Position numbers and translations under genes: made by a program. This document shows, in pieces, positions 41,829-50,430 of a DNA stretch of 64,000 nucleotides; within the stretch, counting starts at the first letter, position 1; each line of letters opens with the position of its first letter. The stretch lies in the NCBI GenBank assembly GCA_044228695.1, contig JBGAUK010000004.1:29361-93360 (forward strand), read 5' to 3'. The notes below the pieces were generated by a model that was given only the letters and a program-made list of their open reading frames with translations, made no database searches and was not told where the DNA came from. This stretch comes from M0108 sp044228695 (lineage in GTDB: Bacteria > Pseudomonadota > Gammaproteobacteria > Chromatiales > Chromatiaceae).

Positions 41829-42506
41829 ATGCTCCTATCCGTAAAACACCGTTTCCTCTTCGTCCACATCGCCAAGACCGGCGGGACCAGCGTGCGTGCC
41901 GCCTTGCAGGCGGGACGCTGGCGGGACCCCTGGTACTGGCCGATGTTCCTCTGCAGTCGCATGAGCCATCTGAGCGGCCATCGCATCGGCACCAAGCTGC
42001 CGCGCCATGCCAAGGTGGTGGCGGCTAAGGAGTTGCTGCCCCGGGAGTTCTTCGACCAGCTTTTCAAGTTCGCCTTCGTGCGCAATCCCTGGGACTTGCA
42101 GGTCAGTTCCTTTCATCACATCCGCCGGGAGCGGCCCCATTATCTGGGCGGACATGAGGATTTCGAGGGTTTTCTGCGCTGGAAACTGGACCCTGAGCGG
42201 CCCTATCAGTACCACATCGATACCTCCATCGAGCGTCAGTCCGACTATCTGATCGATCTGGGCGGCCAGGTGGTGGTGGATTTCATTGGCCGCTATGAGC
42301 GGCTGGAAGGGGATTTCGCCGAGGCCTGCCGCCGCATCGGCATCCCGGCACCCGGTCTGCCCCATCAGCGCCAAGCCCGGGATCGCCGGAAGGACTATCG
42401 CGGCTACTACAGCGACGCCACCGCGGAACTGGTCGCCCGTCATTTTGCCCAGGATATCGAAATCCTGGGCTATCATTTTGATCCTGATCCGGAAAGTGAA
42501 AACTGA
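41829..42506 (+). CDS. Sulfotransferase family 2-like protein
   Basis: The 225-residue protein has the PAPS-binding features of the sulfotransferase-2 family. The 5'-phosphosulfate loop is FLFVHIAKTGGTSVRAAL (residues ~9-26) and the 3'-phosphate region is KFAFVRNPWDLQVSSFHHI (about 79-97). FIGRYERLEGDF also fits. Bacterial members sulfate polysaccharides or lipid-linked glycans. The acceptor is unknown. No glycan genes are adjacent except the glucan synthase two genes away, which is only suggestive. Confidence 0.82.
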   Translation: MLLSVKHRFLFVHIAKTGGTSVRAALQAGRWRDPWYWPMFLCSRMSHLSGHRIGTKLPRHAKVVAAKELLPREFFDQLFKFAFVRNPWDLQVSSFHHIRRERPHYLGGHEDFEGFLRWKLDPERPYQYHIDTSIERQSDYLIDLGGQVVVDFIGRYERLEGDFAEACRRIGIPAPGLPHQRQARDRRKDYRGYYSDATAELVARHFAQDIEILGYHFDPDPESEN

Positions 42507-42673
42507 TCAGTCCGCGGCCTATTCTTCCAAGGGCCCAAGGGGTCAAGGGGCGAGGGATGACCGATACCCCCGGCAGCGACCCTTGGGCTAATCGGATCTA
42601 GGTGCTCTAGGCGCTCTAGGTGCGGGAAATCTCCAATGCGGTTGGGGTGAAAGTCCACATCCCCGACCCTTAC

Positions 42674-43612
42674 TTACCGGCGCTGATTCCTCCCTCCACC
42701 CATTCCCGGTCGCGCCCCTTTCCAGGGTCCCTTGGCCCCGGGTTTGGGGCGGGGGGGGCTGGGCTTTTTCATGCCGACCATAGCCAGCAGGCCATCCAGT
42801 TCCTCGGGGGTGAGGTCGCGCCAGTGGTGGCTGAAGACCCGGGGCCCCAGGATGACATTGCCGAAGCGGACACGCATTAAGCGACTGACCTTGAGTCCCA
42901 CGGCCTCCCAGAGGCGGCGGACCTCGCGATTGCGGCCCTCGCGCAGCAGGACGTGATACCAGCGGTTAGCGCCCTGGCTAATGCTGGATTCGACGATCTC
43001 CTCGAAGTGGGCCGGACCGTCGTCCAGTTCGACGCCATGAACTAGGCGGTGCAGGGTCTCCTTGGGCACCTCGCCAAGAATGCGCACGGCATATTCCCGC
43101 TCGATCTCCTGGGAGGGGTGCATCAGCTTGTTGGCCAGTTCGCCGTTGTTGGTCAGCAGCAGCAGGCCGGAGGTATTGATGTCCAGGCGGCCCACGGCGA
43201 TCCAGCGCCCCTGCTCCAGGGGGGGGAGATGGCGAAAGATGGTGGGTCGGCCCTCGGGGTCGTGGCGGGTGACCACCTCGCCCTCGGGCTTGTTGTAGGC
43301 GATGACGCGCAGGGGCTCGGCGCTGGGGGGGGCGAGCCGCAGCTCCCGGCGATCCAGGCGGATGCGATCCCCGGGGACCATGCGATCCCCCAGCTTGGCG
43401 ACCTCGCCATTGATCTCGATCCGTCCCGCCTCGATCCAGCCCTCGATCTCCCGCCGCGAGCCGAGTCCGGCGTCCGCCAGGACCTTCTGGATACGGACCG
43501 GCACGGCCGCGCCGGGTTTGGCCGCGGGACTGGGGGAGGCGGGTGGAGCGGCGGTGCGGCTGGTCGCCCGGCTGGCCGATGACTTGGGGGTGGGGCGTTT
43601 GTCTTTGATCAT
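42674..43612 (-). CDS. rluB: 23S rRNA pseudouridine synthase RluB
   Basis: The enzyme makes pseudouridine 2605 in 23S rRNA. The 312-residue protein has an N-terminal low-complexity leader (1-40). An S4 domain follows (VRIQKVLADAGLGSRREIEG, then GDRMVPGDRIRLDRRELRL). The RsuA/RluB catalytic domain has GRLDINTSGLLLLTNNGELA (catalytic Asp) and LLREGRNREVRRLWEAVGLK. A basic Gly/Pro-rich tail ends the protein, as in E. coli RluB. It overlaps scpB by 4 nt (ATGA), giving the common scpA-scpB-rluB order. Confidence 0.95.
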   Translation of the reverse strand: MIKDKRPTPKSSASRATSRTAAPPASPSPAAKPGAAVPVRIQKVLADAGLGSRREIEGWIEAGRIEINGEVAKLGDRMVPGDRIRLDRRELRLAPPSAEPLRVIAYNKPEGEVVTRHDPEGRPTIFRHLPPLEQGRWIAVGRLDINTSGLLLLTNNGELANKLMHPSQEIEREYAVRILGEVPKETLHRLVHGVELDDGPAHFEEIVESSISQGANRWYHVLLREGRNREVRRLWEAVGLKVSRLMRVRFGNVILGPRVFSHHWRDLTPEELDGLLAMVGMKKPSPPRPKPGAKGPWKGARPGMGGGRNQRR

Positions 43613-44253
43613 GTCAGTGAGGCCGGGGGTGATGGCTGGGGCGTGAGGGGGTCGGGGTGCGCCAGGTCGGGCTTTGGCGGGGCTGCCGGGACTTCCAGGG
43701 GCAGGTCGTCACCCAGGAATTCGGGCTCGCGCAACTCGGCCAGGGTAGGGAGTTCGTTGAGGGACTTGAGGCCAAAGTAGTCCAGGAATTTGCGGGTGGT
43801 GGCGTAGAGGGAGGGCCGGCCGGGGACGTCGCGGTGGCCGACCACCCGCACCCACTCCCGCTCCAGCAGGGTCTTGACGATGTTGGTGCTGACCGCGACG
43901 CCGCGGATATCCTCGATTTCGCCCCGGGTGATGGGCTGGCGGTAGGCAATGAGCGCCAGGGTCTCCAGCAGGGCGCGGGAATAGCGCGGGGGCTTCTCAT
44001 CCCAGAGCCGCGCGATCCAGGGGGCGCATTCCTTGCGCACCTGGATGCGATAGCCCCCGGCGATCTGGGCCAGTTCGATACCGCGGTCGTGGTAGTCCTC
44101 CTCCAGAGTGGCGAGGGCGACTTGCAGCGCCTCGCGGGTCGGGGCTGCCTCCTCCGTTCCGAAGAGCCCCAGCAGGCTGTCCAGGGTCAGGGGACCGCCC
44201 GCGGCGAGGAGGGCGCCCTCGATAATGTTCTTGAGGGGTGGCTGGCCCATCAT
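43609..44253 (-). CDS. scpB: Segregation and condensation protein ScpB
   Basis: ScpB is a winged-helix kleisin partner of Smc/ScpA. The 214-residue product has two winged-helix domains with LKNIIEGALLAAGGPLTLDS, the RYSRALLETLALIAYRQPIT motif, TRGEIEDIRGVAVSTNIVKT and VGHRDVPGRPSLYATTRKFLDYFGL. These are all family hallmarks. A Pro-rich tail follows. The scpA-scpB gap is 3 nt, which indicates one operon. Confidence 0.95.
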   Translation of the reverse strand: MMGQPPLKNIIEGALLAAGGPLTLDSLLGLFGTEEAAPTREALQVALATLEEDYHDRGIELAQIAGGYRIQVRKECAPWIARLWDEKPPRYSRALLETLALIAYRQPITRGEIEDIRGVAVSTNIVKTLLEREWVRVVGHRDVPGRPSLYATTRKFLDYFGLKSLNELPTLAELREPEFLGDDLPLEVPAAPPKPDLAHPDPLTPQPSPPASLT

Positions 44254-44256
44254 GCC

Positions 44257-45027
44257 CTAGTCCCCCGTGCGCAGGCGCACATGGATAGGGGCGAAGGGCT
44301 CCGTCTGGACCAGTTCGATGGTGGCGGACTTGATGAGCTCCAGCACGGCCAGAAAACTGACCACGATCCCCGCCCGGCCCTCATGAATTTCAAACAGATG
44401 GGTGAAGGGGACAAAGCCCATGCCCTGGAGCTTGGCCAGGACCAGGCTCATGCGCTCCCGCAGGCTCAGGGACTCCTTTTCCACCCGGTGACGGGTGAAG
44501 AGGTCCGCCCGCGCCAGGAGGTCGCGCAGGGCCAGGAACACCTCGCGCAGATCGACCTCGGGGGGGATGAGGCGGCGATGGCCCGGAGGTACCGGGGCCT
44601 GGACCAGGTAGTGATCGCGCTCCAGGCGGGGCAAGTCGTCCAGGTCCTGGGCGGCCTTCTTGAAGCGTTCGTATTCCTGGAGGCGGCGGATCAGGTCGGC
44701 GCGGGGGTCGGCCTCCTCCTCGGTCGCGGCGGGTCGCGGCAGCAGCATGCGCGACTTGATCTCCGCCAGCAGGGCGGCCATCACCAGATACTCCGCCGCC
44801 AGTTCCAGGCGAAAATCCTTCATCAGTTCGACGTAGGCCATGTACTGATCGGTGATCCGGGCAATGGGGATGTCGAGGATGTCCAGGTTTTGGCGCTTGA
44901 TCAGATAAAGCAGCAGGTCGAGGGGCCCCTCGAAGGTGTCAAGGAACACCTCCAGGGCATCCGGCGGTATGTAGAGGTCCAAGGGCAGGATCAGCAGGGG
45001 GGTGCCCTGGACAATGGCGAAGGGCAT
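44257..45027 (-). CDS. scpA: Segregation and condensation protein ScpA
   Basis: ScpA is the kleisin subunit of the Smc condensin complex. From the ATG at 45027 it is 256 residues, the usual length. The N-terminal Smc-head-binding part is LEVFLDTFEGPLDLLLYLIK, then RQNLDILDIPIARITDQYMA and LELAAEYLVMAALLAEIKSR. The C-terminal winged helix has VVSFLAVLELIKSATIELVQ. Upstream in-frame sequence is a shadow of trpS, except that a TTG at 45111 (TTGA overlap with the trpS stop) could add ~28 residues. The start is therefore not certain. Confidence 0.92.
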   Translation of the reverse strand: MPFAIVQGTPLLILPLDLYIPPDALEVFLDTFEGPLDLLLYLIKRQNLDILDIPIARITDQYMAYVELMKDFRLELAAEYLVMAALLAEIKSRMLLPRPAATEEEADPRADLIRRLQEYERFKKAAQDLDDLPRLERDHYLVQAPVPPGHRRLIPPEVDLREVFLALRDLLARADLFTRHRVEKESLSLRERMSLVLAKLQGMGFVPFTHLFEIHEGRAGIVVSFLAVLELIKSATIELVQTEPFAPIHVRLRTGD

Positions 45028-45107
45028 CTCCTGCTGCTGGGCGGGTCGTCCCACCGCGTTGCCGTCGGCCTCCGCGCTGGCCGGGGTGGCCTCGCCAGGC
45101 GTCTCGC

Positions 45108-46325
45108 TCAACGAAAGTTCAGGGACATGGCTTGGCGGACCTCGTCCATGGTCTTGCGGGCGACCTGGCGGGCGGCCTCGCTGCCGGCGGCGATTAGGTC
45201 GCGCACCCGTTCCGGTTGCGCCTCGAATTCCCGGGCGCGCTCCTGGATGGGTTTGAGCTCCGCCAGCACGGCCTCGATGACCGGTTGCTTGCAGTCGAGA
45301 CAACCGATGCCCGCCGAGCGGCAGCCCTCCGTGACCCAGGCCCGGGTCTCGTCGCTGGAATAGACCTGATGGAGTTGATAGACGGGACACTTGGCGGGCT
45401 CGCCGGGATCGGTGCGCCTGACCCGCGCCGGGTCCGTGGGCATGGTACGCAGGGCCTTTTCAACCTGGGCGGGGGGGTCGCGCAGGGCGATGGTGTTGCC
45501 GTAGGACTTCGACATCTTCTGGCCGTCCAGCCCGGGCATCTTGGAGGCCTTGGTGAGGAGGGCCTGGGGTTCGGGCAGTATGATGCGGCCGCTGCCTTCC
45601 AGGTAGCCGGAAAGGCGCTCACGGTCGCTGAGGCCGATGTTGCCCTGGGATTCGATGAGGGCCCGGGCCATCTCCAGGGCCTCGTGATCGCCCTGTTCCA
45701 GATAGGCCTTGCGCAGCTTGTCAAAGAGCTTGGCGTTCTTTTTGCCCATCTTGTCCTTGGCCTGTTCCGCCTTCTGCGCGAAGTCCGGCTCGCGGCCAAA
45801 GATGTGGTTGAAACGTCGTGCGATCTCGCGCGTCAGCTCCACATGGGCGACCTGGTCCTCGCCCACCGGGACCAGGCCGGCCTTGTACATGAGGATGTCG
45901 GCGCTCTGGAGGAGGGGATAGCCCAGGAAGCCATAGGTGGCCAGATCGTGCTCCTTCAGCCGCTCCTGCTGATCCTTGAAGCTGGGCACTCGTTCCAGCC
46001 AACCCAGGGGGGTGATCATGGACAGCAGCAGGTGGAGTTCCGCGTGCTCGGGCACCTGGGACTGGATGAAGAGGGTCGCCTGGTCCGGGTCGATGCCCGC
46101 GGCCAGCCAGTCCACCACCATATCCCAGATGCTGGCGGGGATGATGGAGGGGTCATCGTAGTGGGTGGTCAGGGCGTGCCAGTCGGCGACGAAGAAGAAG
46201 CAGCTGTATTCGTGCTGCAAGGCCAACCAGTTCTTGAGGACACCCTGATAGTGACCCAGGTGTAGGCGGCCGGTGGGCCGCATACCGGAAAGGACGCGGC
46301 CGTTGGAGGTGGTTGCGGAGTTCAA
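45108..46325 (-). CDS. trpS: Tryptophanyl-tRNA synthetase (TTG start)
   Basis: The 405-residue enzyme charges tRNA-Trp. The class I HIGH-type motif is GRLHLGHYQGVLKNWLAL and the KMSKS region is GLDGQKMSKSYGNTIALRDP. The long insert between them (CPVYQLHQVYSSDETRAWVT, CLDCKQPVIEAVL) is that of the larger proteobacterial TrpRS group. The start is a TTG at 46325. No ATG exists before residue 15, and starting there would remove the conserved GRVLSGMRPTGRLHLGHY stretch. Confidence 0.93.
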   Translation of the reverse strand: MNSATTSNGRVLSGMRPTGRLHLGHYQGVLKNWLALQHEYSCFFFVADWHALTTHYDDPSIIPASIWDMVVDWLAAGIDPDQATLFIQSQVPEHAELHLLLSMITPLGWLERVPSFKDQQERLKEHDLATYGFLGYPLLQSADILMYKAGLVPVGEDQVAHVELTREIARRFNHIFGREPDFAQKAEQAKDKMGKKNAKLFDKLRKAYLEQGDHEALEMARALIESQGNIGLSDRERLSGYLEGSGRIILPEPQALLTKASKMPGLDGQKMSKSYGNTIALRDPPAQVEKALRTMPTDPARVRRTDPGEPAKCPVYQLHQVYSSDETRAWVTEGCRSAGIGCLDCKQPVIEAVLAELKPIQERAREFEAQPERVRDLIAAGSEAARQVARKTMDEVRQAMSLNFR

Positions 46326-46395
46326 GGCGGGAATTCCCCGTGGGTTCGGATGCCAATTCGAAAAGAGGGTGAGGACAGGTTCGCGCGGCGGGGGG

Positions 46396-47067
46396 TCAGG
46401 TCATGAAGAGTTCGCGGACCACGCCGGCGCCGGGCATGAGGCCGATGGTCAGGTTCACCAGGGGCCCTAGCAGGGTGCCCAGGACCCCGGTAACCAGGAG
46501 GACCACCAGCAGGATGAGGCCGTAGGGCTCCAGGCGCGAGAAGCTCATGGCCAGGTTGCGCGGCAGCAGGGCGTTGAGCACCCGGCCGCCATCCAGCGGC
46601 AGGAGCGGGAAGAGGTTGAGCACCATCAGGAGCACGTTGATCAGGACTCCGGCGGCGCCCATGTAGGCCAGCGGTTGGGCCAGCCAGGGCGAGACATTCC
46701 ACAGGGCCAGGGCCAGCTGGATCGCCAGCCCCCAGAGGATGGCCATCAAGAGGTTGGCGCCGGGCCCGGCCAGGGCGACCAGGGCCATGTCGCGGCGGGG
46801 ATTGTGCAGGTTGCGGACATCCACCGGCACCGGTTTGGCCCAGCCGAAGAGGAAGCCCGTGAGGAAAAAGGTCGCCAGGGGCACGACGATTGTCCCGATG
46901 GGGTCGATGTGTTTGAGGGGATTGAGGGTCACCCGGCCCAGCATGCGCGCCGTGCGGTCGCCCAGGTAGCCGGCGGCCCAGCCATGGGCGGCCTCGTGGA
47001 CCGTGATGGCGAAGAGCACCGGCAGCACCAGGATGGCCAGGATTTGAACGTGATTGAGGATGTCCAT
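46396..47067 (-). CDS. Site-2 protease family (M50) membrane metalloprotease
   Basis: The 223-residue integral membrane protein has the zinc motif HEAAH in LVLPVLFAITVHEAAHGWAA (residues ~14-33). The second metal segment is NLFPLLPLDGGRVLNALLP. About five membrane segments are present, without PDZ domains, so it belongs to the compact S2P-like group often found next to trpS/scpA. Substrates are unknown. It is cotranscribed with trpS by position (70-bp gap). Confidence 0.9.
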   Translation of the reverse strand: MDILNHVQILAILVLPVLFAITVHEAAHGWAAGYLGDRTARMLGRVTLNPLKHIDPIGTIVVPLATFFLTGFLFGWAKPVPVDVRNLHNPRRDMALVALAGPGANLLMAILWGLAIQLALALWNVSPWLAQPLAYMGAAGVLINVLLMVLNLFPLLPLDGGRVLNALLPRNLAMSFSRLEPYGLILLVVLLVTGVLGTLLGPLVNLTIGLMPGAGVVRELFMT

Positions 47068-47133
47068 GGCGGCATTATAACCGCTAGCCCCGGCTCTGGT
47101 GGCCTGGATGCCGGTATCCCATGACGCCAGCCC

Positions 47134-48600
47134 TCAGGTCCCGCAAAAGGTCCGTTGAACCACTTGGTGTGGCGCCGGCGGCCGCTGGAATTCGTCGAGG
47201 CCGGGGCCTTCCTCCCAGGGCTGGGCAAGGACCTGCAACAGGGCATCGAGGGGTTTGAGGTTGCCGGCGACCACCGCCTCGAGCGCGGCCTCGACCTGGT
47301 GGTTTCTGGGGATGACGGCGGGGTTGGCGCGGCGCATGGCGGCCGAGCGCGCCTGGGGGCTGGTCGCTTCACCAGCCAGACGGGCCTGCCAGCGGGCGAT
47401 CCAGGCCGTGGCGGGGGCGCAAACGCCGAGCTGCGCCCGGAGCGGCTCATCCGAGCCCGCGGCGGCGGCGTTCAGGGCGCGGAAGCTGTTGGTGAAGTCG
47501 GCGCCGGTCGCGGCCATCGCCCGTAAGAGCCCGTCGATCAGGTCGGCGTCGTCCCCTTGCGCCTCCAGCAGGCCCAGCTTGGCCCGGAAGCAGGCCAGAT
47601 AGGCCTGTTCAAAGCAGGGGGCGAAGCCATCTATGACCGCCTGGGCCTGGGCGACGGCCCGGTCCTGGTCGGGGTCGAGGAGCGGCAATAGCGCCTGAGC
47701 CAGACGGGCGAGGTTCCACTGGGCGATCTGGGGCTGGTTGCCATAGGCGTAGCGCCCGCCATGATCGATGGAGCTGTAAACCTGGGCCGGGTGATAGGCA
47801 TCCATGAAGGCGCAAGGGCCGTAGTCGATCGTCTCCCCCGCGATCGACATGTTGTCGGTATTCATCACGCCATGGATGAAGCCGACGCCGAGCCAGCGGG
47901 CGATCAGTTCCGCCTGCCGGGCGACCACCGCGACCAGCAAGACGCGATAGGGCTGGTCCGACGCCCGCGCCTCCGGGTAGTGCCGCGCTAGCACATAATC
48001 GGCGAGTTGCCGGAGGGCATCCGTATCCTGGCGCGCCTGAAAGTACTCGAAGGTGCCCACCCGGACGTGGCCGCGCGCCACGCGGGCCAGCACGGCGCCG
48101 GGCAGGGCGCCGGCCTCGCGATAGACCGGCTCCCCGGTCGCGACCGCCGCCAGGGAGCGCGTCGTCGGGATGCCGAGGGCGTACATGGCCTCGCTGAGGA
48201 GGTACTCCCGCAGTACCGGGCCAAGCCAGGCCCGGCCGTCACCCCCCCGAGAGAAGGGCGTGCGGCCGGAACCCTTGAGCTGGATGTCATAGCGCTCGCC
48301 CGCCGGGTCCAGAATCTCGCCCAAGAGAATCGCCCGGCCATCGCCGAGCCGTGGCACGAAGCCGCCGAACTGGTGGCCGGCGTAGGCCATGGCCAGGGGG
48401 TCCGCCCCCGTCGGTACCTGGTTGCCCGCGAGCATGGCCAGCCCCTCGGGCGAGCGTAGGGCCTCCGGGTCCAGGCCGAGTTGATTGGCAAGGGCCTCGT
48501 TGAGCTTGATGAGCCGGGGTTGTGGGACCGGAACCGGCGCCTGCCGGGCGAAGAAGCGCTCCGGTAGCCGTGCATAGGTGTTATCAAAGGCGAATATCAT
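47134..48600 (-). CDS. selO: Protein adenylyltransferase SelO (YdiU)
   Basis: SelO is a pseudokinase-fold enzyme that transfers AMP from ATP to Ser/Thr/Tyr of proteins. The 488-residue product is the usual length. Family marks are MAYAGHQFGGFVPRLGDGRA, ILLGEILDPAGERYDIQLKGSG, the RTPFSRGGDGRAWLGPVLRE region, GFIHGVMNTDNMSIAGETID and DYGPCAFMDAY. All are present. The usual C-terminal Cys pair is not obvious. It is followed downstream by the small M50 gene. Confidence 0.94.
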   Translation of the reverse strand: MIFAFDNTYARLPERFFARQAPVPVPQPRLIKLNEALANQLGLDPEALRSPEGLAMLAGNQVPTGADPLAMAYAGHQFGGFVPRLGDGRAILLGEILDPAGERYDIQLKGSGRTPFSRGGDGRAWLGPVLREYLLSEAMYALGIPTTRSLAAVATGEPVYREAGALPGAVLARVARGHVRVGTFEYFQARQDTDALRQLADYVLARHYPEARASDQPYRVLLVAVVARQAELIARWLGVGFIHGVMNTDNMSIAGETIDYGPCAFMDAYHPAQVYSSIDHGGRYAYGNQPQIAQWNLARLAQALLPLLDPDQDRAVAQAQAVIDGFAPCFEQAYLACFRAKLGLLEAQGDDADLIDGLLRAMAATGADFTNSFRALNAAAAGSDEPLRAQLGVCAPATAWIARWQARLAGEATSPQARSAAMRRANPAVIPRNHQVEAALEAVVAGNLKPLDALLQVLAQPWEEGPGLDEFQRPPAPHQVVQRTFCGT

Positions 48601-48758
48601 CCGGGGCTTCCCGCTGGAAAGGTGTTGCGAAGCTTTCTTTACCCACCGACGCTGGCCGAGCCGTGGGTCGAACGCCTCTTGGATCCCCGGGATATTGAGG
48701 CGGTCTTTCCGATCCGGTAGGTCAAGCCACCAAGTCGGATGCCAACTGTTGGCGGCTG

Positions 48759-48790
48759 AAAAAAAGACGGGGCCGCGTTAGCGACCCCGT
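48759..48790 (-). terminator. Intrinsic terminator of the LH2-associated repeat gene
   Basis: Minus strand: ACGGGGTCGC and GCGGCCCCGT form a 10-bp stem (one T-G) with the loop TAAC. CTTTTTTT follows directly. It lies ~60 bp after the stop of the 48849 gene. Confidence 0.85.
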
Positions 48791-48848
48791 TTAGCCAGGT
48801 TGAGCGGCTTGGTTACAGCTGCTCGGCTATAGCTTGAGAGGAGTTGGG

Positions 48849-49742
48849 TTAGGAGGAGGTTAGAGGGCTCTTTGCACGGCTGCGGGCTCGGGACGGGACC
48901 GTATTCTGCGGGGCGGGATCACCCCCGGGTGGCTCTGGCAGGGGGGCAGCCTCGATGACCTCCTCGCCGGGCGCGCCCCAGGCTGGAGCGGCTGCCTGAT
49001 CCCGCGGTTCCTCGGGATCGTCGGCGGCGGCAACCACGGCAGGCTGCGGGGCCTCCTCCGCCATGGTCGGAGCTTCTTGCGGATAGCGGGTCAGCGGCGC
49101 TGGATCGTGGCTCGCCTCGTCGATGGCCGCTAGCCCAACAAGCGTTTCGAGGCCGAGTCGTGAGGACAGGGGCGTTGCCTCGGGGCTCAACAGATCCAAT
49201 CCGAAGTATTGGCTCAGGGAGACCTCCGGCGACAGGAGGGGGAAACCCATCCGGCTAGAGAAGGGTCCTGGTTCGCTTTGCTTGGAAAGCAGGGGGGAAC
49301 CGAGCCATTTGGAGAGCGGCGCTGGCTTATCGCCTTTGGAAAGCAAGGGGAAACCCATCCACCTGGAAAAGGGCGCGGGGTCATTTTGCTTAAGGACTTG
49401 CCACTGCATAGCCGTGGACAGGGGCGTAACCGCTTCTTCCCAGCAGTTCGCGGGCTGCGCAGGCGCCAGGAGGTCGCTATCGATGGGTCCGCAACTGTCC
49501 AGGATATCGATCGCGGCCTGGCCAGAACCGAAGGCCGCGCGGACCAGCACGAAGCTACGGCCAAGTGCGAGGTTTTCAGCATAGACCCGGGTATCGTTGC
49601 CAATCATGTACCCCAGGATGGCATCACCACGGGCACCGGGGGTCACCAGGTGTATCGCGTTTTCGGGGAAACCGCCCTTTTTAAGCTTAGTTATGGCAGC
49701 CTGGGCCTTCTGCTCGGTTTCGTACATCCGTACGTAAGTCAT
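48849..49742 (-). CDS. LH2-linked protein with general-stress-like N-domain and six ~17-residue repeats
   Basis: I do not recognise this gene. The 297-residue protein has an N-terminal domain (about 1-90: MTYVRMYETEQKAQAAITKL, then KKGGFPENAIHLVTPG). The pattern resembles the general stress protein 17M/YflT fold. Residues ~107-203 hold six tandem repeats of period 16-17, with consensus P-(L/F)-S-x-(W/R/Y)-(L/M/F)-G-x-P-L-L-S; for example PFSRWMGFPLLSKGDK and PLSKWLGSPLLSKQSE. The rest (to 297) is acidic, then Pro/Ala-rich with a basic end. No signal peptide or membrane segment. It lies 213 bp after pucA, same strand, and has its own terminator. GGAG lies 8 nt before the ATG. Confidence 0.65.
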   Translation of the reverse strand: MTYVRMYETEQKAQAAITKLKKGGFPENAIHLVTPGARGDAILGYMIGNDTRVYAENLALGRSFVLVRAAFGSGQAAIDILDSCGPIDSDLLAPAQPANCWEEAVTPLSTAMQWQVLKQNDPAPFSRWMGFPLLSKGDKPAPLSKWLGSPLLSKQSEPGPFSSRMGFPLLSPEVSLSQYFGLDLLSPEATPLSSRLGLETLVGLAAIDEASHDPAPLTRYPQEAPTMAEEAPQPAVVAAADDPEEPRDQAAAPAWGAPGEEVIEAAPLPEPPGGDPAPQNTVPSRARSRAKSPLTSS

Positions 49743-49892
49743 GATGGTTCTCCAGAAGCGTGTGCGGGGAAAATTCGCAGTGGCGGCAGGGCGCACCCAT
49801 TGGTGGGATACTCCTCGCTTCAGAACCAGGGAACCGCTGACTTAATTCCTTCGCCACTATCGCGTGCAAATAAAACGGCTAAGGGTGTGGTG

Positions 49893-49949
49893 GGGGTCGG
49901 GTTTAGCGGCCCCGACCCCTCATAGGCCAGCCTCCAGTCGGAGAGGCTG
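49893..49949 (-). other. Two stem-loops 3' of pucA
   Basis: Hairpin 1 (49928-49949): CAGCCTC/GAGGCTG, 7 bp. Hairpin 2 (49893-49919): GGGGTCGGG/CCCGACCCC, 9 bp. Neither has a T-run. In puc and puf operons such 3' hairpins stabilise the antenna mRNA segment, which fits here. Confidence 0.6.
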
Positions 49950-49955
49950 CAAGAT

Positions 49956-50099
49956 TTAACCACCCATAAAGGCGGCAAACCATTTAGTGTTGGAGAGAAC
50001 TGCGTAATGCACCAGCAACGCGATCACGGTGACCGAGCCCAGAAAGAGCGGCAGGCCAACAGTGGGCTTAACGACACACCAAATTCTACCCTGGTTCAT
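49956..50099 (-). CDS. pucA: LH2 light-harvesting complex alpha polypeptide PucA
   Basis: This 47-residue antenna polypeptide starts MNQGRIWCVVKPTVGLPLFL and ends WFAAFMGG. It has one membrane helix (GSVTVIALLVHYAVL) with the conserved His (residue 31) that ligates bacteriochlorophyll. The N-terminal KPTVGLPLFLG patch is the LH2 alpha hallmark, with WF near the C-terminus for H-bonding. It is too short to be listed by ordinary gene callers. The ATG at 50099 lies 10 nt after the pucB stop. Together they form the repeating unit of the LH2 ring. Confidence 0.93.
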   Translation of the reverse strand: MNQGRIWCVVKPTVGLPLFLGSVTVIALLVHYAVLSNTKWFAAFMGG

Positions 50100-50109
50100 G
50101 ATCTTCTCC

Positions 50110-50274
50110 TCAGCCAAGCCACGGGGTCAGGAACGCCGCAAGGACGTGCGCGATCAGGGCGATCACAAAGAACACCCGCGCACCGTCGATGACGTGTTTA
50201 TGAAGCTCTTCCGACTCTTTGATAGTCAGTCCGGTGGGCCATACCCGGTCCGGATCGTTCAGATCAGTTGCCAT
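50110..50274 (-). CDS. pucB: LH2 light-harvesting complex beta polypeptide PucB
   Basis: This 54-residue antenna polypeptide starts MATDLNDPDRVWPTGLTIKE. It has SEELHKHVIDGARVFFVIAL and ends IAHVLAAFLTPWLG. The E-x-x-E-x-H-K-x-x-x-x-G patch and the two histidines (one in the helix region at I-A-H, one in LHKHV) are the standard bacteriochlorophyll-binding beta pattern. The ATG at 50274 is preferred over 50280 because GGAG lies 7 nt upstream of it. It is the first gene of the puc unit. Confidence 0.95.
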   Translation of the reverse strand: MATDLNDPDRVWPTGLTIKESEELHKHVIDGARVFFVIALIAHVLAAFLTPWLG

Positions 50275-50430
50275 GCGCATTCTCCAAAGAAAAAAGGTCT
50301 CGACCAACCCCGGCTTGGTGCGAACCCCACAAGGGAATAGCCCCTTACCGCGCCAGAGGAAGAGGAGGGAACAATTGCGAGAAACAGGCGGTGGCCTGCC
50401 GCTAGCGGGAGATTTATTCCCTCTGACGAA

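Noticed and set aside
42590..42625. Short CTAGGTGCT-like triplicate between the sulfotransferase and rluB genes
   Set aside because: Only three 9-bp units in a short intergenic gap; too small to support a function.
45028..45390. Longer scpA start at 45390
   Set aside because: It would overlap trpS and adds Gly/Arg-rich nonsense. A TTG at 45111 is the only plausible longer start.
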